NCBI GenBank assembly: GCA_015657535.1
Contig: JADHZB010001088.1
Location: 1 to 64,000, forward strand
From: Nephromyces sp. MM_2019
Taxonomy: Eukaryota > Apicomplexa > Aconoidasida > Nephromycida
Direction of reading: 5' to 3'
Length of the DNA: 64,000 bases
The notes beneath the pieces were generated by a model, which saw only the letters and a program-made list of their open reading frames with translations, had not been told where the DNA came from and searched no databases. The translations under genes and the position numbers were made by a program. This document shows, piece by piece, positions 51,271 through 64,000 of the stretch (position 1 is its first letter; each line of letters opens with the position of its first letter).

Positions 51271-53509
51271 GGGTTTGTGACCATTTCATTAGATTTAAAT
51301 TATTTATTCGTTTTTCATTGGATATCCTCTAAAAAAGAAATTCATACTTTATGCATCAATTTGCGTGTATAAGCAATGAATAAATCATTGAACAGTTATA
51401 TGGATAACAGTAGGTTGCATCAAAGATATACAAATATAAATATATGTTTATATAAGTACAAGTATATATATTTGTAAATTTGAACATATACTTATGCTTA
51501 TGTAATCTCATATGGACGTAGGTGTATATTTATATATATGTATACCTCTTGGATGTCTTTGGGTTACAGTAATGTGGGTGTATATATTCAATGCCTTTGG
51601 AGTTTTGTATTTCCAAAAAAAATTTGAATTAAATTTAATAATTTTGAGTGTATGTAAACCTCTCGTCCTTATTTTTGAATTTCACTTAATACTTCTTAAT
51701 AGGTCAGCCGTAAGTTTGGTATAGGGTAGATCGTATTATATATAAGTAAGTGGTTTAAGTTACTCTATGTTTATTATTACGTGTGGGTAAACTGATTGAT
51801 AAGTTTTAATTCTTTTATTTACAGAGGGTAAATTGTATGTGGAAAATTTAAGTTATTAGTCGTTTCATATTGCTTTGATGTTTCTTAGCTGATTGAAGAT
51901 ATATTAAGGTGTATACAAGTGTTGTTTTAGAGGTGGTTAGGTAAGTTATATATATATATATATATATATAGGAGTATATATGTGTATTTATGTGAATTAA
52001 AGCTTTGTTAATTTCTCATATATCCTAGGATGTGTGTAAGATATACTTATATAACATGTCTTATAATGAATAAAAGATGTCTTTGAAGGACAAAGATGAT
52101 GGTCTTTAGGAGTGTGCAAAAATATAACAAATTTTATATACGTTGACTCAATTTTCAAGTAAATGTAGAGGGTACAATATGTCTTAGAATTTGTTATAAC
52201 GGCTTATATATATTTATATATATATATATACACACACAACTACAATGATATAATGATAATATATATTTTTCTATGCATACTTAAAAACACTTACATAGAC
52301 TTATGTGGTATGAGTTTGTAGCATGCTTGCATGAAATACAGTATATATGCTACTTTGATGCATATATAAATATAAAGATATAATATATATTAGCTACATT
52401 TACCTATATATGTATAGCATACATATGTTTGTCACTAATGAAAATACACTTAAAACCTCAAGGTTAATTATTGGTCCTTCAATTTATTTATGGAAATTTA
52501 TCAAATTTATATATATTTGTATTTTATCAACCAAAAATTTAACCTAGTGACCTTATATATAATTCTTAAAGTTAATTAAAAATTTTGTAACTGCTTTTAT
52601 GTTTTCAATATTGTTTAGAAACAGTTTTAAATTGAATACAAAACATCAAAATCACTTAAATTGAACGTCTATAGAAAGGCCTATTAATAATTACCATATG
52701 AATAACTCAACACATAAACACTTTATAGCAAAATTGCTACACTCGCTAGACATCTACACACAACGCAATACTCAATTATGCTACCTTTGAATTCAATTCA
52801 AAACATGTGTACTACACACTGGAACTCACCGAGTACATTATATATGTATATAAAGCTTAAAAAACACACATTCCAAATATACATACCATATATGCTATGT
52901 ACTCACAAACACTAAATAAACATATTTACATTCTATACACACACACTATGTAAGCGGAGACACAAACTGTATATAAACATACTAGGTTAACACACACACA
53001 TGCTACGCATACACACGCAAATGTTATGTATGTATACGCAAAACATATATACACATGCTATGTGCATACGTAAAACATATACACACATGCTATGTGCATA
53101 CCTAAAGCATATATACACATGCTATGTGCATACGTAAAACATATATACAAATGCTATGTGCGCACAACTAGGCTCTATATAAATGTAGCATCCATAGGAA
53201 ACTAAGTAGAAGCGTACTAGCACGATGTGTATATAAATAGGTAACATTATTCACACAAACTATATTACACAAATCAACGCAAACCCACATGCTACATATA
53301 TAATAACTCAACACAACGAAACATACACTATACATACTTTCCAGTATACACACATGTTATATATAATAACAATTCATTATTTAGACTCATTATATATACA
53401 TAAATTCCTGAATTAAGGATGAGATTGTTTTTTTGAGCATGTGTGTTTTATACATTAGATGAATGATAAGTAATTGAATTCTTTCTCTCTATCTATCAAG
53501 TTCATAAAC
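51271..53509. other. Divergent promoter region between ROD-like gene and helicase
   Basis: 2.2 kb, AT-rich, with a (TA)n run at about 51949-51970 and a 32-bp tandem array at 53000-53165. No coding exon could be supported; both promoters should lie here. Confidence 0.55.
53000..53165. repeat. ~32-bp tandem array upstream of helicase gene
   Basis: Core ATGCTATGTGCATACGTAAA recurs at 53054, 53087, 53119 and 53151 (spacing 32-33), with diverged copies at 53000 and 53021. Units are joined by ACATATATACAC. It ends about 345 bases before the helicase ATG. Confidence 0.85.
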
Positions 53510-56174
53510 ATGAACAACAGGTCATCAAGTACTATACTACCAATATCCCCTTATAGGGAGAAAATCATAAAATGTGTGGAAAGGAGTCAAGTTACACTCA
53601 TTACAGCTACCACAGGATCAGGTAAATCAACTCAGATTCCCACATTTCTTTACGAATCCGGTCTCTGTAAAAAAGGTATAATAGCTATAACCCAACCAAG
53701 GAGAATTGCAGCCATCACGTTAGCAAACCGTGTCTCATATGAAATGGGTCAACCACAGGTTGGTGGCTTGGTTGGGTTCTCTGTTCGATTTAAGGATAAA
53801 ACATCAAAATCAACCCAAATCAAATTTATGACAGATGGCTTATTAGCACGTGAGAGCCTATTTGACCCAACCTTTTCAAGATACTCCATTATTATCATTG
53901 ATGAGGCACATGAGAGAGCACTGAGATCAGACATACTATTAGGTTTACTGAAAATGAGGTTAAATCAAAGGCCTGATTTGAAAATTGTTATTATGTCTGC
54001 AACTCTCCAACACGAGAAATTTTCGAAATTCTTCCAACCCTCTGAGATCCTGATGATTCCTGGTAGACAATTTCCTGTAGAACTATTTTACACCCCCACC
54101 CCTGAACAGGACTATCTAGAGGTATTGCTCCTTTATTTGATTGTAATAAGGTAGTGATGTTCTCTTTAGGGTTATGCATTTGTCTATGATACAATAAACC
54201 TTGTGTTTTTTAAAATTATATGTTTATTTTTCTTGTGGTTATATTTATCCTAATAAATATATTACACAGGCGGCAATGCTAACGGTCCTTCAGATACACC
54301 TCTCAAACCAACGAGGTGATATTCTCGTATTTCTACCTGGACAGGAGGACATAGAATCTCTCTGTAGCATATTGAAAAACAAAAGCGAATCCTTAGCAGA
54401 CTTCATTAAAAATTACAAATTGAAACATCATCCAAGTGACTCCCAAAATCAAGTGTATGAATCAAGTAAAAGGCCATTTTCTATACAAATTGGCCAAAGA
54501 ACTTTTTCTGAAATACAACGATATACACCATTAATGATTCTCCCACTTTATGCGTCATTGAGTGGAGAAGAGCAAAGCCAAGTTTTCATCAAAGCTCCCG
54601 AAGGCGTTCGAAAAGTTAGAGGCACTATTAATTTATAAATATCTTTTGAGAACTTCATACCTTTTTTCTTTTAGGTAATTATAGCAACTAATATAGCTGA
54701 GACTTCCATAACAATCCCTGGTATTAGATACGTAGTTGACTGTGGTCTTGCCAAATACAATGATTTTAATCCAAGGACTGGTATTGAAGAATTAAAAATA
54801 AAAGAAATATCCAAGAGTTCTGCCAACCAGAGATCTGGAAGAGCTGGTAGAGAAAGCCCAGGTAAAATTCCTTATAATCTCAGTTAAGACATAAATAATA
54901 ATCTTAAATAAATATCTATGTCTAAAGGTCAAGCCTATCGACTTTATACTCAAGCATCATACTCTAAATTAGAGCAATACACATTACCCGAAATCGCAAG
55001 ATCCAACCTATCACAAGTTTACTTGGAATTAAAGGTTAACATGATAAATTTTTAAATAGAAAATTATAATTTATTAATCTTTATAGGTGTCAGGTGTGAG
55101 TGATCCAACAAGTTTCCCATTTATCGAACCACCCGAATTATCACAACTCAGTGAAGCAGGAAAAATGCTTGAAAGAATAAAGGCAATTGATAAGCAAGGA
55201 AATGTCACTGATTTAGGGTGAGCTTCTATAAAAACTTATAAATTGTAATTGAAAACAACCATACATATTCTTCAGCCGTAAGATTGTTTCACTACCATTG
55301 GATCCTATTCTTGCTGCAACGCTCCTTCAGTCCATTAATTTTGAATGCACTTCTGAAATTTTAAGTATCGTATCTATGCTTTCTACGGAAGCCATTTTTT
55401 ATACTCCACGCAATCTACCTGGTAAGTGAGCTACGCTTATATATCATAAAAGACACCCATCTACTTTCATTCATTATTTAAGCCAACCAAGAAAAGGTCT
55501 TTCTCAACAATAGAACGCGACTAATCCACTCTGATGGTGACCATCTTACCTTATTAAACACATACCTACTCTGGAGTGAGGTACGATTGAAGAATATGCT
55601 CAGAATTGCCTTAATGTAATAATTTTTCTTTTTTTTTTAATCATTATAGGCTAATAATAAAATTGAATTTTGTAAAGCGCATGGAATAAACTATAGTTCC
55701 ATGTCATCTGTTGATAACATAAGAGAACAATTGAAGCAGCTCATGATCTCAGATGTTATAGGTGTAAAGAGCATTAGCCAATGCTGTGACATGAGTTATT
55801 GGTATAAAGTTCGGCAATGCTTAGCATCGGGTGGCTTCCTTTTTGCTGCTAGATTAGTCCCAGGAAAACGTGAATACATCACAGAGGTAATTTTTACTCT
55901 TTGAAACACATTTAAGTTTAAGCAAATTAAGTATTAATTTTTAAATTCAGGTTAGTCGTCAAACAGTATACATACACCCAAAGAGCGTCCTTTTTGGAAG
56001 GAGAGATTTACCAAGGTAACATACAAATATTTTTATAGATAATTTAACAAACTAAAAGTTTTTTTGTTTAGCTGGGTGGTATATAGTAAATTCATCCGAA
56101 CGTCCAAGCTTTATATAAAAGAAATCTCAATTGTGGAAGGCTCCTGGGTGCAGGAAGCCATGTTAGCAAAATAA
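53510..56174 (+). CDS. DEAH-box RNA helicase, DHX33-like
   Basis: ATP-dependent RNA helicase of the DEAH/RHA family. Exons: 53510-54121, 54270-54614, 54675-54861, 54928-55034, 55087-55217, 55276-55421, 55483-55580, 55650-55886, 55951-56015, 56072-56174 (676 aa), all in phase. Motifs in order: I TTGSGKST, Ia TQPRRIAA, Ib [79 protein letters not shown]; then the winged-helix/ratchet region ([19 protein letters not shown]) and a C-terminal OB-fold ([21 protein letters not shown]). The short N terminus and the close match of [11 protein letters not shown] and the OB region favour DHX33 (ribosome biogenesis/translation in animals) over DHX8/15/35; a sister family is possible. An upstream non-ATG open frame is not needed; MNNRSSS is the first ATG. 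Introns are only about 50-150 nt. Confidence 0.93.
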
Positions 56175-56209
56175 TTTCTGCAACTCTTCAATCTGGACAT
56201 CATCTTTGT

Positions 56210-59078
56210 TCATGATGGCTCAATTTTAAACTCATCGAACATCGCATATCCTAGATTTATAACAAATAGCTGAGGCAGCTCTCTTATTTTATAATATAAT
56301 AACATACCACTATCAATGACTATGCCATAGCTCCCTAAATAGTCAAAGGTATCACCTAACAGACTAGTAACTAGCTCTTCATTTAAATATATTTGAATTA
56401 ATCCTTCATAAGCCTTCCCATAATCCACTACTTTGAGATGGTATCGGATGTAGGGCTCCAATCTATGCTTCTATAAAACAAATGATTTTCAAATTTATTA
56501 GATCTAAAGGTATATATTTACTAGAACAATTTTTTTATTTTTTGGCTTTTGGCTGCTCTGCTCTTTAGTAACCTCCAAAACCTTCTCAAAATATTTTTTG
56601 TTAGAAAATTAACATCAATCTGTTCTTACTCCCATTTTAGAATCAATCAATGCTACATAATGATTACTAAGGCTAGTTGATCTAAATATGATCCCAGCTT
56701 TTGAATCCGGTTGCAACCTTATGTTGCAGCTTACAACTGCCGCATTACACTTGGATTTTTTTACTTTAATAACTCGTCTCATATCTAATTAAGTTTTTCA
56801 AGAGTCCATAAGTTAAAAAGATATCAGCTTACTAATGTTATTTCCCCCATTCGTTAGTCGTACAACACCAAATTCCCTAATAAAGTACCAGTTGTGTGGA
56901 TCATTTGTATCCCAATCATTTAGCGATAGGCTTTGTGCCATCATATCATATTTATAACAGGAAGGATTTTCTGTCTCAATGTTATGAAAAGAATTATCCG
57001 GTGGGAGATACACTTGAGTAGAGCTGCCATTCCTATGAATTCTGTACCCCTGAAGAATTTTATGTTTATTCAAATCAAAAATCATGAATCAGAATTTGTC
57101 ACATTAGCAATAATTCCATTTCCATAGTTCCCTTCTTCACTTGTTCCAGGCCTGAAAAGGGCATTATATTTCTCCATAACTCCATGATACCCTATCTACT
57201 ATATCAATAGTATCATTAGATTGAAGCTTAAATTCTCACTTTCTTGCTTCTGTTCAATGTGAGGAAGATACTCTGAATCTGAATAACTCGTTTCAAATTG
57301 TTCATCGTTACTTCTTGTAGATTTTTTGTATGCTTTCAAAGGGTCGTAAAATTATACTATTCTAATTTAGCCTCAGTCTTATGCTTACGAAACGTTAACA
57401 GAGGTATATTTGGTACCCTTTGATCATCATAAGGAGAAATAAACTCTTTAAAAAAGTAATGAAATAAGCATAGCAAATCATTTATATGAGCTTGTAACCT
57501 TTTTGGAGCTCTAAAAAGCTACTGTTCTTTGTTTCATGTTAAGAGAATCACTTTTTTAGCCCAAGTTTTTTAGCTCACTGTGTTTTTGGAAGGATAACTC
57601 ATGATATCGTTTTGAGGCAAATATGCTAATGGTCCCCTGGGATTTGATTTATTTATAGCATAAATTATATTTATGTTGATATTTTTTTTACGCTGCAAAT
57701 TCATAAAACTTTGCGTTTTGGCCATCTGTAAAAATCCCAACTGTGCCCCTTAGTGAACTAGATAATATTAACAAAATTCACAGAAGTTTTGCTACCTTCC
57801 GTAGCTCGGTAAATTATTTGTATCAAAATTTATGACTAATTTCCCATCACAAAAAACTTGAACAGAAGTTGTATCATATATCCCAAGAATTTTGAGAGCA
57901 TTATTGTTCAATTCAAGAACTTTATCTGAATACCTTCAGATAATGAATCTTGTTATAAACATAATTAAATTAGTAATATATATGTTTACAATGTTAAGAC
58001 TCCACCAAATTTTCTTAGTAGCACTATACGGCCTTCTTGGCTTGATTTTATCCACTTGATCATCCAGTAATTATTTTTGTTCAGAATTTTGAACAAAACA
58101 CCAGTGGATATACTTGCATAAAACTCAAATAGAAGTGCTTAGATATTAAATTTTTAAATCATACCTAGGGACTTTTGTTAAGCTGCTTTTTTGCACTAGT
58201 ATATTAACTTTTATAAATCCCTTCTCTAAGGAATGACTTTTTAGAATTAATGCTGTTGTTGGCTAAAAATTTGAGAATTTTTAAATTGAATTGGGGAATA
58301 ATAAATCAATAATACATCGTCAGATGCAATAAAAAATGGTTTCGCTTGAGAAATAGCCAGGATGTCCATATCAAGAATCTTGATTTTTTTAAGAAAGTAC
58401 TTCTATAAATATATTTGTAAGACTAACTCTTTGAAATTCCCAATTAGACTGGGCTTTGGGATCTATTATAAATGTTATAAGGCTACATTATTTAACCAAG
58501 TGTCGTTCGTTTTACTCTCAAAAGTAGACCAAATAGTCCCGATTGGGTATAAAAATTTCTCTGGATGTAATACGTTTTGACAACCTTCTCATTACTAGTA
58601 AATAGTTTATTTCTTAACCAAAGTATGGCCAATTTTCGATTGCTTTATTGATTTTAAACTCCAATTGAGAAATTCTATTACTAATTCAGAATTGTTCTAT
58701 TTGTAAAACTATTATGTTAGAACCTTTGATCCTTTAGAATAAGATCGGATTGATATAGCTCCACCATATCTGAAAGTTCTTTTTCTAGTTCTTCGAATTG
58801 TCCCAATTGGTTAAGCTGTAGTGCTTTCAAAGAATTGATAAATTGTAAACTTTCTTAAAATTAAAAGCTTTGTGCTTGATTTCAAATTAAAAATGCTAGC
58901 CATTACCATAAATATTCTGTACATCTTCAATTTCACCATTGAATTCATTGTTTAATTTTTTCAAATTTAGCAATGAAAAGTGCTTTTCTTTGAGACAGGA
59001 AACAAATTTTATAAACAAATAAAAAAAATAAACATATTTAGTTTTCACTAGAAGCAGCAAGAGTAAAGTTGGGAACAT
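56210..59078 (-). CDS. Secreted protein with two levanase/LamG-like lectin domains
   Basis: A gene of about 16 small exons split by introns of about 50-110 nt. The N terminus starts MFPTLLLLLL (signal-peptide-like), followed by a short coiled-coil-like stretch (QFEELEKELSDMVELY). Two similar beta-rich domains follow. Domain 1 has GVLFKILNKNNYWMI.., VLLRKFGG, TTSVQVFCDGKLVINF, and GTVGIFTDGQNAKFYEF. Domain 2 has NAAVVSCNIRLQPDSKAGII, FRSTSLSNHYVALID, IQIYLNEELVTSL, GSYGIVIDSG, and FDEFKIEP then stop. This layout is typical of levanase-type concanavalin-like lectin modules found in apicomplexan LCCL/CCp secreted proteins; I see no LCCL domain. Secure exons: 56470-56210, 56584-56522, 56784-56630, 57049-56833, 57191-57103, 57332-57240. 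I could not keep frame at two places (about 58480 and 57510-57620), so the model is provisional. Its 3' end faces the helicase gene only 35 bases away. Confidence 0.6.
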
Positions 59079-59774
59079 TGTAGGAGTAGATATAACAATA
59101 TTAATTTTGATTCTGCTAGCTGAAATACTTGTTTTTAATGGTTCTAAAGTCGAGTGTAATTACCTTAATTTACATTTTTATTTCAATATTCTATCTTATT
59201 AATAACTAGCAAGTTTCTCGGTCAAATTAATACTCTTTTACCTGATTTCCAGAAAAAATTGTACTTATTAATCATTGTAACTCAACTCTAGCCACATAAA
59301 ATTTTAACTTATATACCGTAAAAAACTTCACATTATATTTATATCATTAAGGTGTTTCTAATAATTCCAATAATCTAGATATAGTCGTATTTAATCGACA
59401 CATCGACTGGTGGCAATTGATAAAAGTGCTTAATGATTTCTAGTAATGACTTGAAAATTTTAATCAAAATTCGGAATCATTGTTAGCTAAAATATTGAAT
59501 AGGTACAATTGGCATTAAATAGCAATGTTATCGTACAATTCTAGGGTCTTATCGAGCTATGGCTAGGAACTCTGGTATTGTTATGTACCATATGTTTCAA
59601 ATGATAGATAATGCAATAATCTGAGGTAAGAGTCTATTAAATTAAAACAAACACTGAAATAGAATCTAATAGGCAATTGCCTAAACAAGATTTGCAGGTA
59701 ATATAAAACAAAAAATTTAAAACTTAGATTGATTTACAAATATCATAAAGACTATTTCTTTCTTAAAGTGTAAT
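59079..59774. other. Intergenic spacer
   Basis: 0.7 kb of AT-rich sequence between two minus-strand genes: promoter of the lectin-domain gene and 3' UTR of the cytidylyltransferase. No coding signal. Confidence 0.6.
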
Positions 59775-61349
<1,575 letters not shown>

Positions 61350-63702
61350 TATTAAGCGCGTTTAGACAAAGCGTACGGATTAAGAGATTGAATTTGTTAA
61401 CTAATTGCATAAATGTTAGTAGTTTAGAAACTATTCTTGTATGAAAGTAACTTCAAATACACGAGGTGGGTTGTCAAAGTCTTCTATTCACTCTCTTCGG
61501 AGGGTTTGGGAAATTGCTTGGGATCATTAGAAGCAGAATGTTCAAAAGAAGGTGCATAACATCTTAAGGAGTTCGATATAGGAAGCTTATTTGATTATAA
61601 CTTATAATGTAGAAGGCTGGTTTATTTTTCATAGATAATGTGTTTTATCTAAATTTTTACAAAAATAAAAAAAGATTACTCAAAATGTGCATATAATGCA
61701 TCTACTTAAACTATGGGTAAACTACTTGGATAATAATTAAGATAACATGTAAATTAATTACAGTCAATAAAAAAAGAGTCTAAATATTGTTATTAAAACA
61801 TACTATGCTTGAAAATGTTATTTTAACAGCACTCTTGAACTAAAATATTTATATATATAAGTAGGGTCTAATCACTCTCGCAAAATAATTTGTTAATATA
61901 TATTATTTAATTGTTAAAAAAATGAATAAGAAAATTTTTGTTACTTTTGTACTAATAGTACCAAACATTTTAATTTTCCAAACCTAAATTTAAATTATGT
62001 ATGACATCCTGTCGTTGGTAACTTGCAAAGAGCTATGCCATGCTATGCACTTGTTTTAGTGTGAGAGGGGAAATATAGAAATTTTACAGCAGGAATAAGT
62101 AAACAATCGTTCGATCCAAGACTATAAAGAACTGAGGCTTAAAATTAATTTTCATTGTTTTCATAAAAAGCTGCTTTAATTCCCTATCTTATTTATTAAA
62201 TAGATAACAGGTATAATTTGTTGATATAAGATAAGAAAATATATAATTTGTTAATATAAGATTATATATATATTTGCGTCTAAAAAATCTAAATAGAAGC
62301 AATAAACAAGGTATCAGCTCAAGTAATTTTTTAATGATAAAGATGTACATAAAATATATATTTTGAGGGGAAGAAATTAATTAGTGCTTTCCATAACAAG
62401 TAAAATTATTTTTAAAAAAATTGATATGTAGAAAATTATATATATGAAGCAACAAATTATGATTTAATAGAGTCCTTAAAATCACAAAAACAAAGTTTTT
62501 AATTAATTTTGGTTGTTATTTTGTAAGGTCTTTACAAAAACGCTGATCTTAAGATAGTAAGTGTTGTTGTTTTACAGTTGGCTATGCTAGAATAACTAAG
62601 CATGAGATGTTTAAAAGTGTAACTGCAACCAGCATTGAAGTTTTGGGCCTTATCGTAAACGTTTTGAAGCTATTAAAATAGCCATTCTGAATTGTGTGTT
62701 ATGTTATCACTTGCATAGCACTTTCATGCCCAACACAACAGGTAAATATTAATAAACATCACAAAGACTTACGCACCCAAAATTATATAATATATATATC
62801 AATTCATAACACATAACTACTCATAATAGACAAACCCACTACTAAATAGACAGGTTATCTTACAACCCCCTCACCGACTCATTAGACATATACCAATTCT
62901 TAATAAAAAATCAACTCACAGCTCACACACCACACCCTTGCACAGATTTAAATTTATGATGCACACAAGAACCACAAACAAATACCAGTTCACAATATTA
63001 CTCATGTCTTAACCTGATCTCATAAGTAAAATAGAAAACTACCAATAGACATCTGAATAGATAGTAAACTCATAAATACATACATTGACCAATTTGAAAT
63101 CACAACTAAATTAAGAGTACTCTGGTTGAGTTTGTCAAACAATTTTATACATTAGAATAGTATTATATTGAACAAAACTCAGATAATTTTGCCTAACCAA
63201 TAGAGGGTACTAGAACTATTATCTGATCTAATTGAAATTTCTTTACATATATACATGTATACTTTGATACGTGCTTAAGACTAGTAACATACACATTCAT
63301 TAGTATATGCAGATATGTATAAAATGGATTCAGAAATTGAATTGGTGATCTTAAAGGAATTAAGACAAAACATTATTCCATTACCTAAAACATGGCATCT
63401 AATTGCAATTAAAATTTTATACATAATTTGATATATAATTTGTGATAAGCTATTACTTTACAAAATTGACTTAATAAATTTTATACATTAAAAACTACAC
63501 AAATCACTGCATACAAAACTGCATTACAGCAATATGATTAAAGCCCTATAAATAGCAATGCAAACAACTTTATCATAAGTTTGCTCATGGAATTGGGTAA
63601 ATGAGTGATTTAAACAACGATTGTTTAAGCTTAAATCAATTCTACATCACCATTTGATTTCATTACTCTATTAATAATATAGATATAGGGTGTTATGTGG
63701 AC
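61350..63702. other. Divergent promoter region
   Basis: 2.35 kb between the cytidylyltransferase (-) and the gene beginning at 63703 (+). AT-rich, with a CA/TCA-rich stretch at about 62760-63000 resembling the one before phosphoglycerate mutase. No gene seen. A GTTCGATCC word near 62107 is not part of a tRNA fold. Confidence 0.55.
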
Positions 63703-64000
63703 ATGGTACTAGATCAACACTTATCAGAAAAATATTTGGAGGATTACCAATCTCTAATGGGTGATAGCTCCCATATAGAACAATTAGCATCAATTACAGG
63801 AACACCAATTCATTACTTATACAGTTTGAACAGTTCTAGCTTAAATAGAAATTTTGACTATGAAAAGCTTGATCCCAGATTTGTTAAAAAGTTGAAATTG
63901 GGTTGGACAATTTGGGAACATCTAAGAATCGGAGTCTCCATCAATACTGAAAAAGATAACCTTTATTATCAGAATGAATCATACGGATCATACAATAAAG
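63703..64000 (+). CDS. Unrecognised protein, N-terminal part
   Basis: Open from an ATG at 63703 to the window end (99 codons), beginning MVLDQHLSEKYLEDYQS and continuing with RFVKKLKLGWTIWEHLRIG; hydrophilic, with no signal peptide or membrane segment. I do not recognise the family. A nearby ATG eight bases upstream runs into a stop at once, so 63703 is the likely start. The protein-like composition and the CA-rich upstream region support a real gene. Confidence 0.6.
   Translation, partial: MVLDQHLSEKYLEDYQSLMGDSSHIEQLASITGTPIHYLYSLNSSSLNRNFDYEKLDPRFVKKLKLGWTIWEHLRIGVSINTEKDNLYYQNESYGSYNK

Noticed and set aside
51047..51289. MKWSQTHGD.. frame as the N terminus of the ROD-like protein
   Set aside because: It leaves exon 1 in a phase that does not join exon 2; the overlapping frame from the ATG at 51270 joins in phase and has stops just upstream.
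53474..53509. Upstream extension [13 protein letters not shown] of the helicase
   Set aside because: It would start at TTG; the first ATG at 53510 gives a normal N terminus.
62040..62130. Possible tRNA suggested by a GTTCGATCC word
   Set aside because: The flanking bases do not form a T stem, and no acceptor or anticodon stem can be drawn.

Overview
This is nuclear DNA of an intron-rich, AT-rich unicellular eukaryote. It uses the standard genetic code and GT-AG introns, has long non-coding spacers, and carries no bacterial or organelle-type genes. The cofactor-dependent phosphoglycerate mutase looks very close to Plasmodium enzymes as I remember them. A secreted two-lectin-domain protein also recalls apicomplexan LCCL/CCp-family proteins. 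An apicomplexan or near relative is therefore my best guess, but this is inference. Kilobase-sized spacers and a threonine aldolase gene would be odd for a compact Theileria- or Cryptosporidium-type genome.

Layout. 1-2146 (-): 3' part of a PPTC7-type PP2C phosphatase gene. 2147-8272: non-coding. 8273-10399 (+): phosphoglycerate mutase, 7 exons, 252 aa. 11321-16506 (-): low-specificity threonine aldolase, 11 exons, 381 aa. 18974-23213 (+): TRM6, the non-catalytic subunit of the tRNA m1A58 methyltransferase, 11 exons, 480 aa. 23931-26889 (-): FCP1-type RNA polymerase II CTD phosphatase, 3 exons, 916 aa. 26890-33121: non-coding. 33122-51270 (-): an 18 kb, 33-exon gene whose 2,897-aa product I recognise as a homologue of ROD/KNTC1, the large kinetochore (RZZ complex) protein. 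53510-56174 (+): DHX33-like DEAH helicase, 10 exons, 676 aa. 56210-59078 (-): secreted protein with two levanase/LamG-like lectin domains in many tiny exons. 59775-61349 (-): choline-phosphate cytidylyltransferase, 9 exons, 346 aa. 63703-64000 (+): start of an unrecognised gene.

Except in the lectin gene, I joined exons by hand and checked that reading phase carries across every junction. The genes are unrelated housekeeping functions (glycolysis, amino-acid metabolism, tRNA modification, transcription, chromosome segregation, RNA helicase, phospholipid synthesis), each with its own promoter.

The most striking architecture is a mosaic of (TG/CA)n microsatellite. About 0-5 kb, 10.4-17 kb and 33-53 kb are saturated with it: in spacers, in introns, at splice donors, and inside exons, where it reads as Thr-His runs. 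The genes between are almost free of it. The ROD-like gene shows this most strongly. It contains a pentad-periodic Thr/His/Asn/Leu insertion and a 50-base assembly gap in a (TG)n tract.
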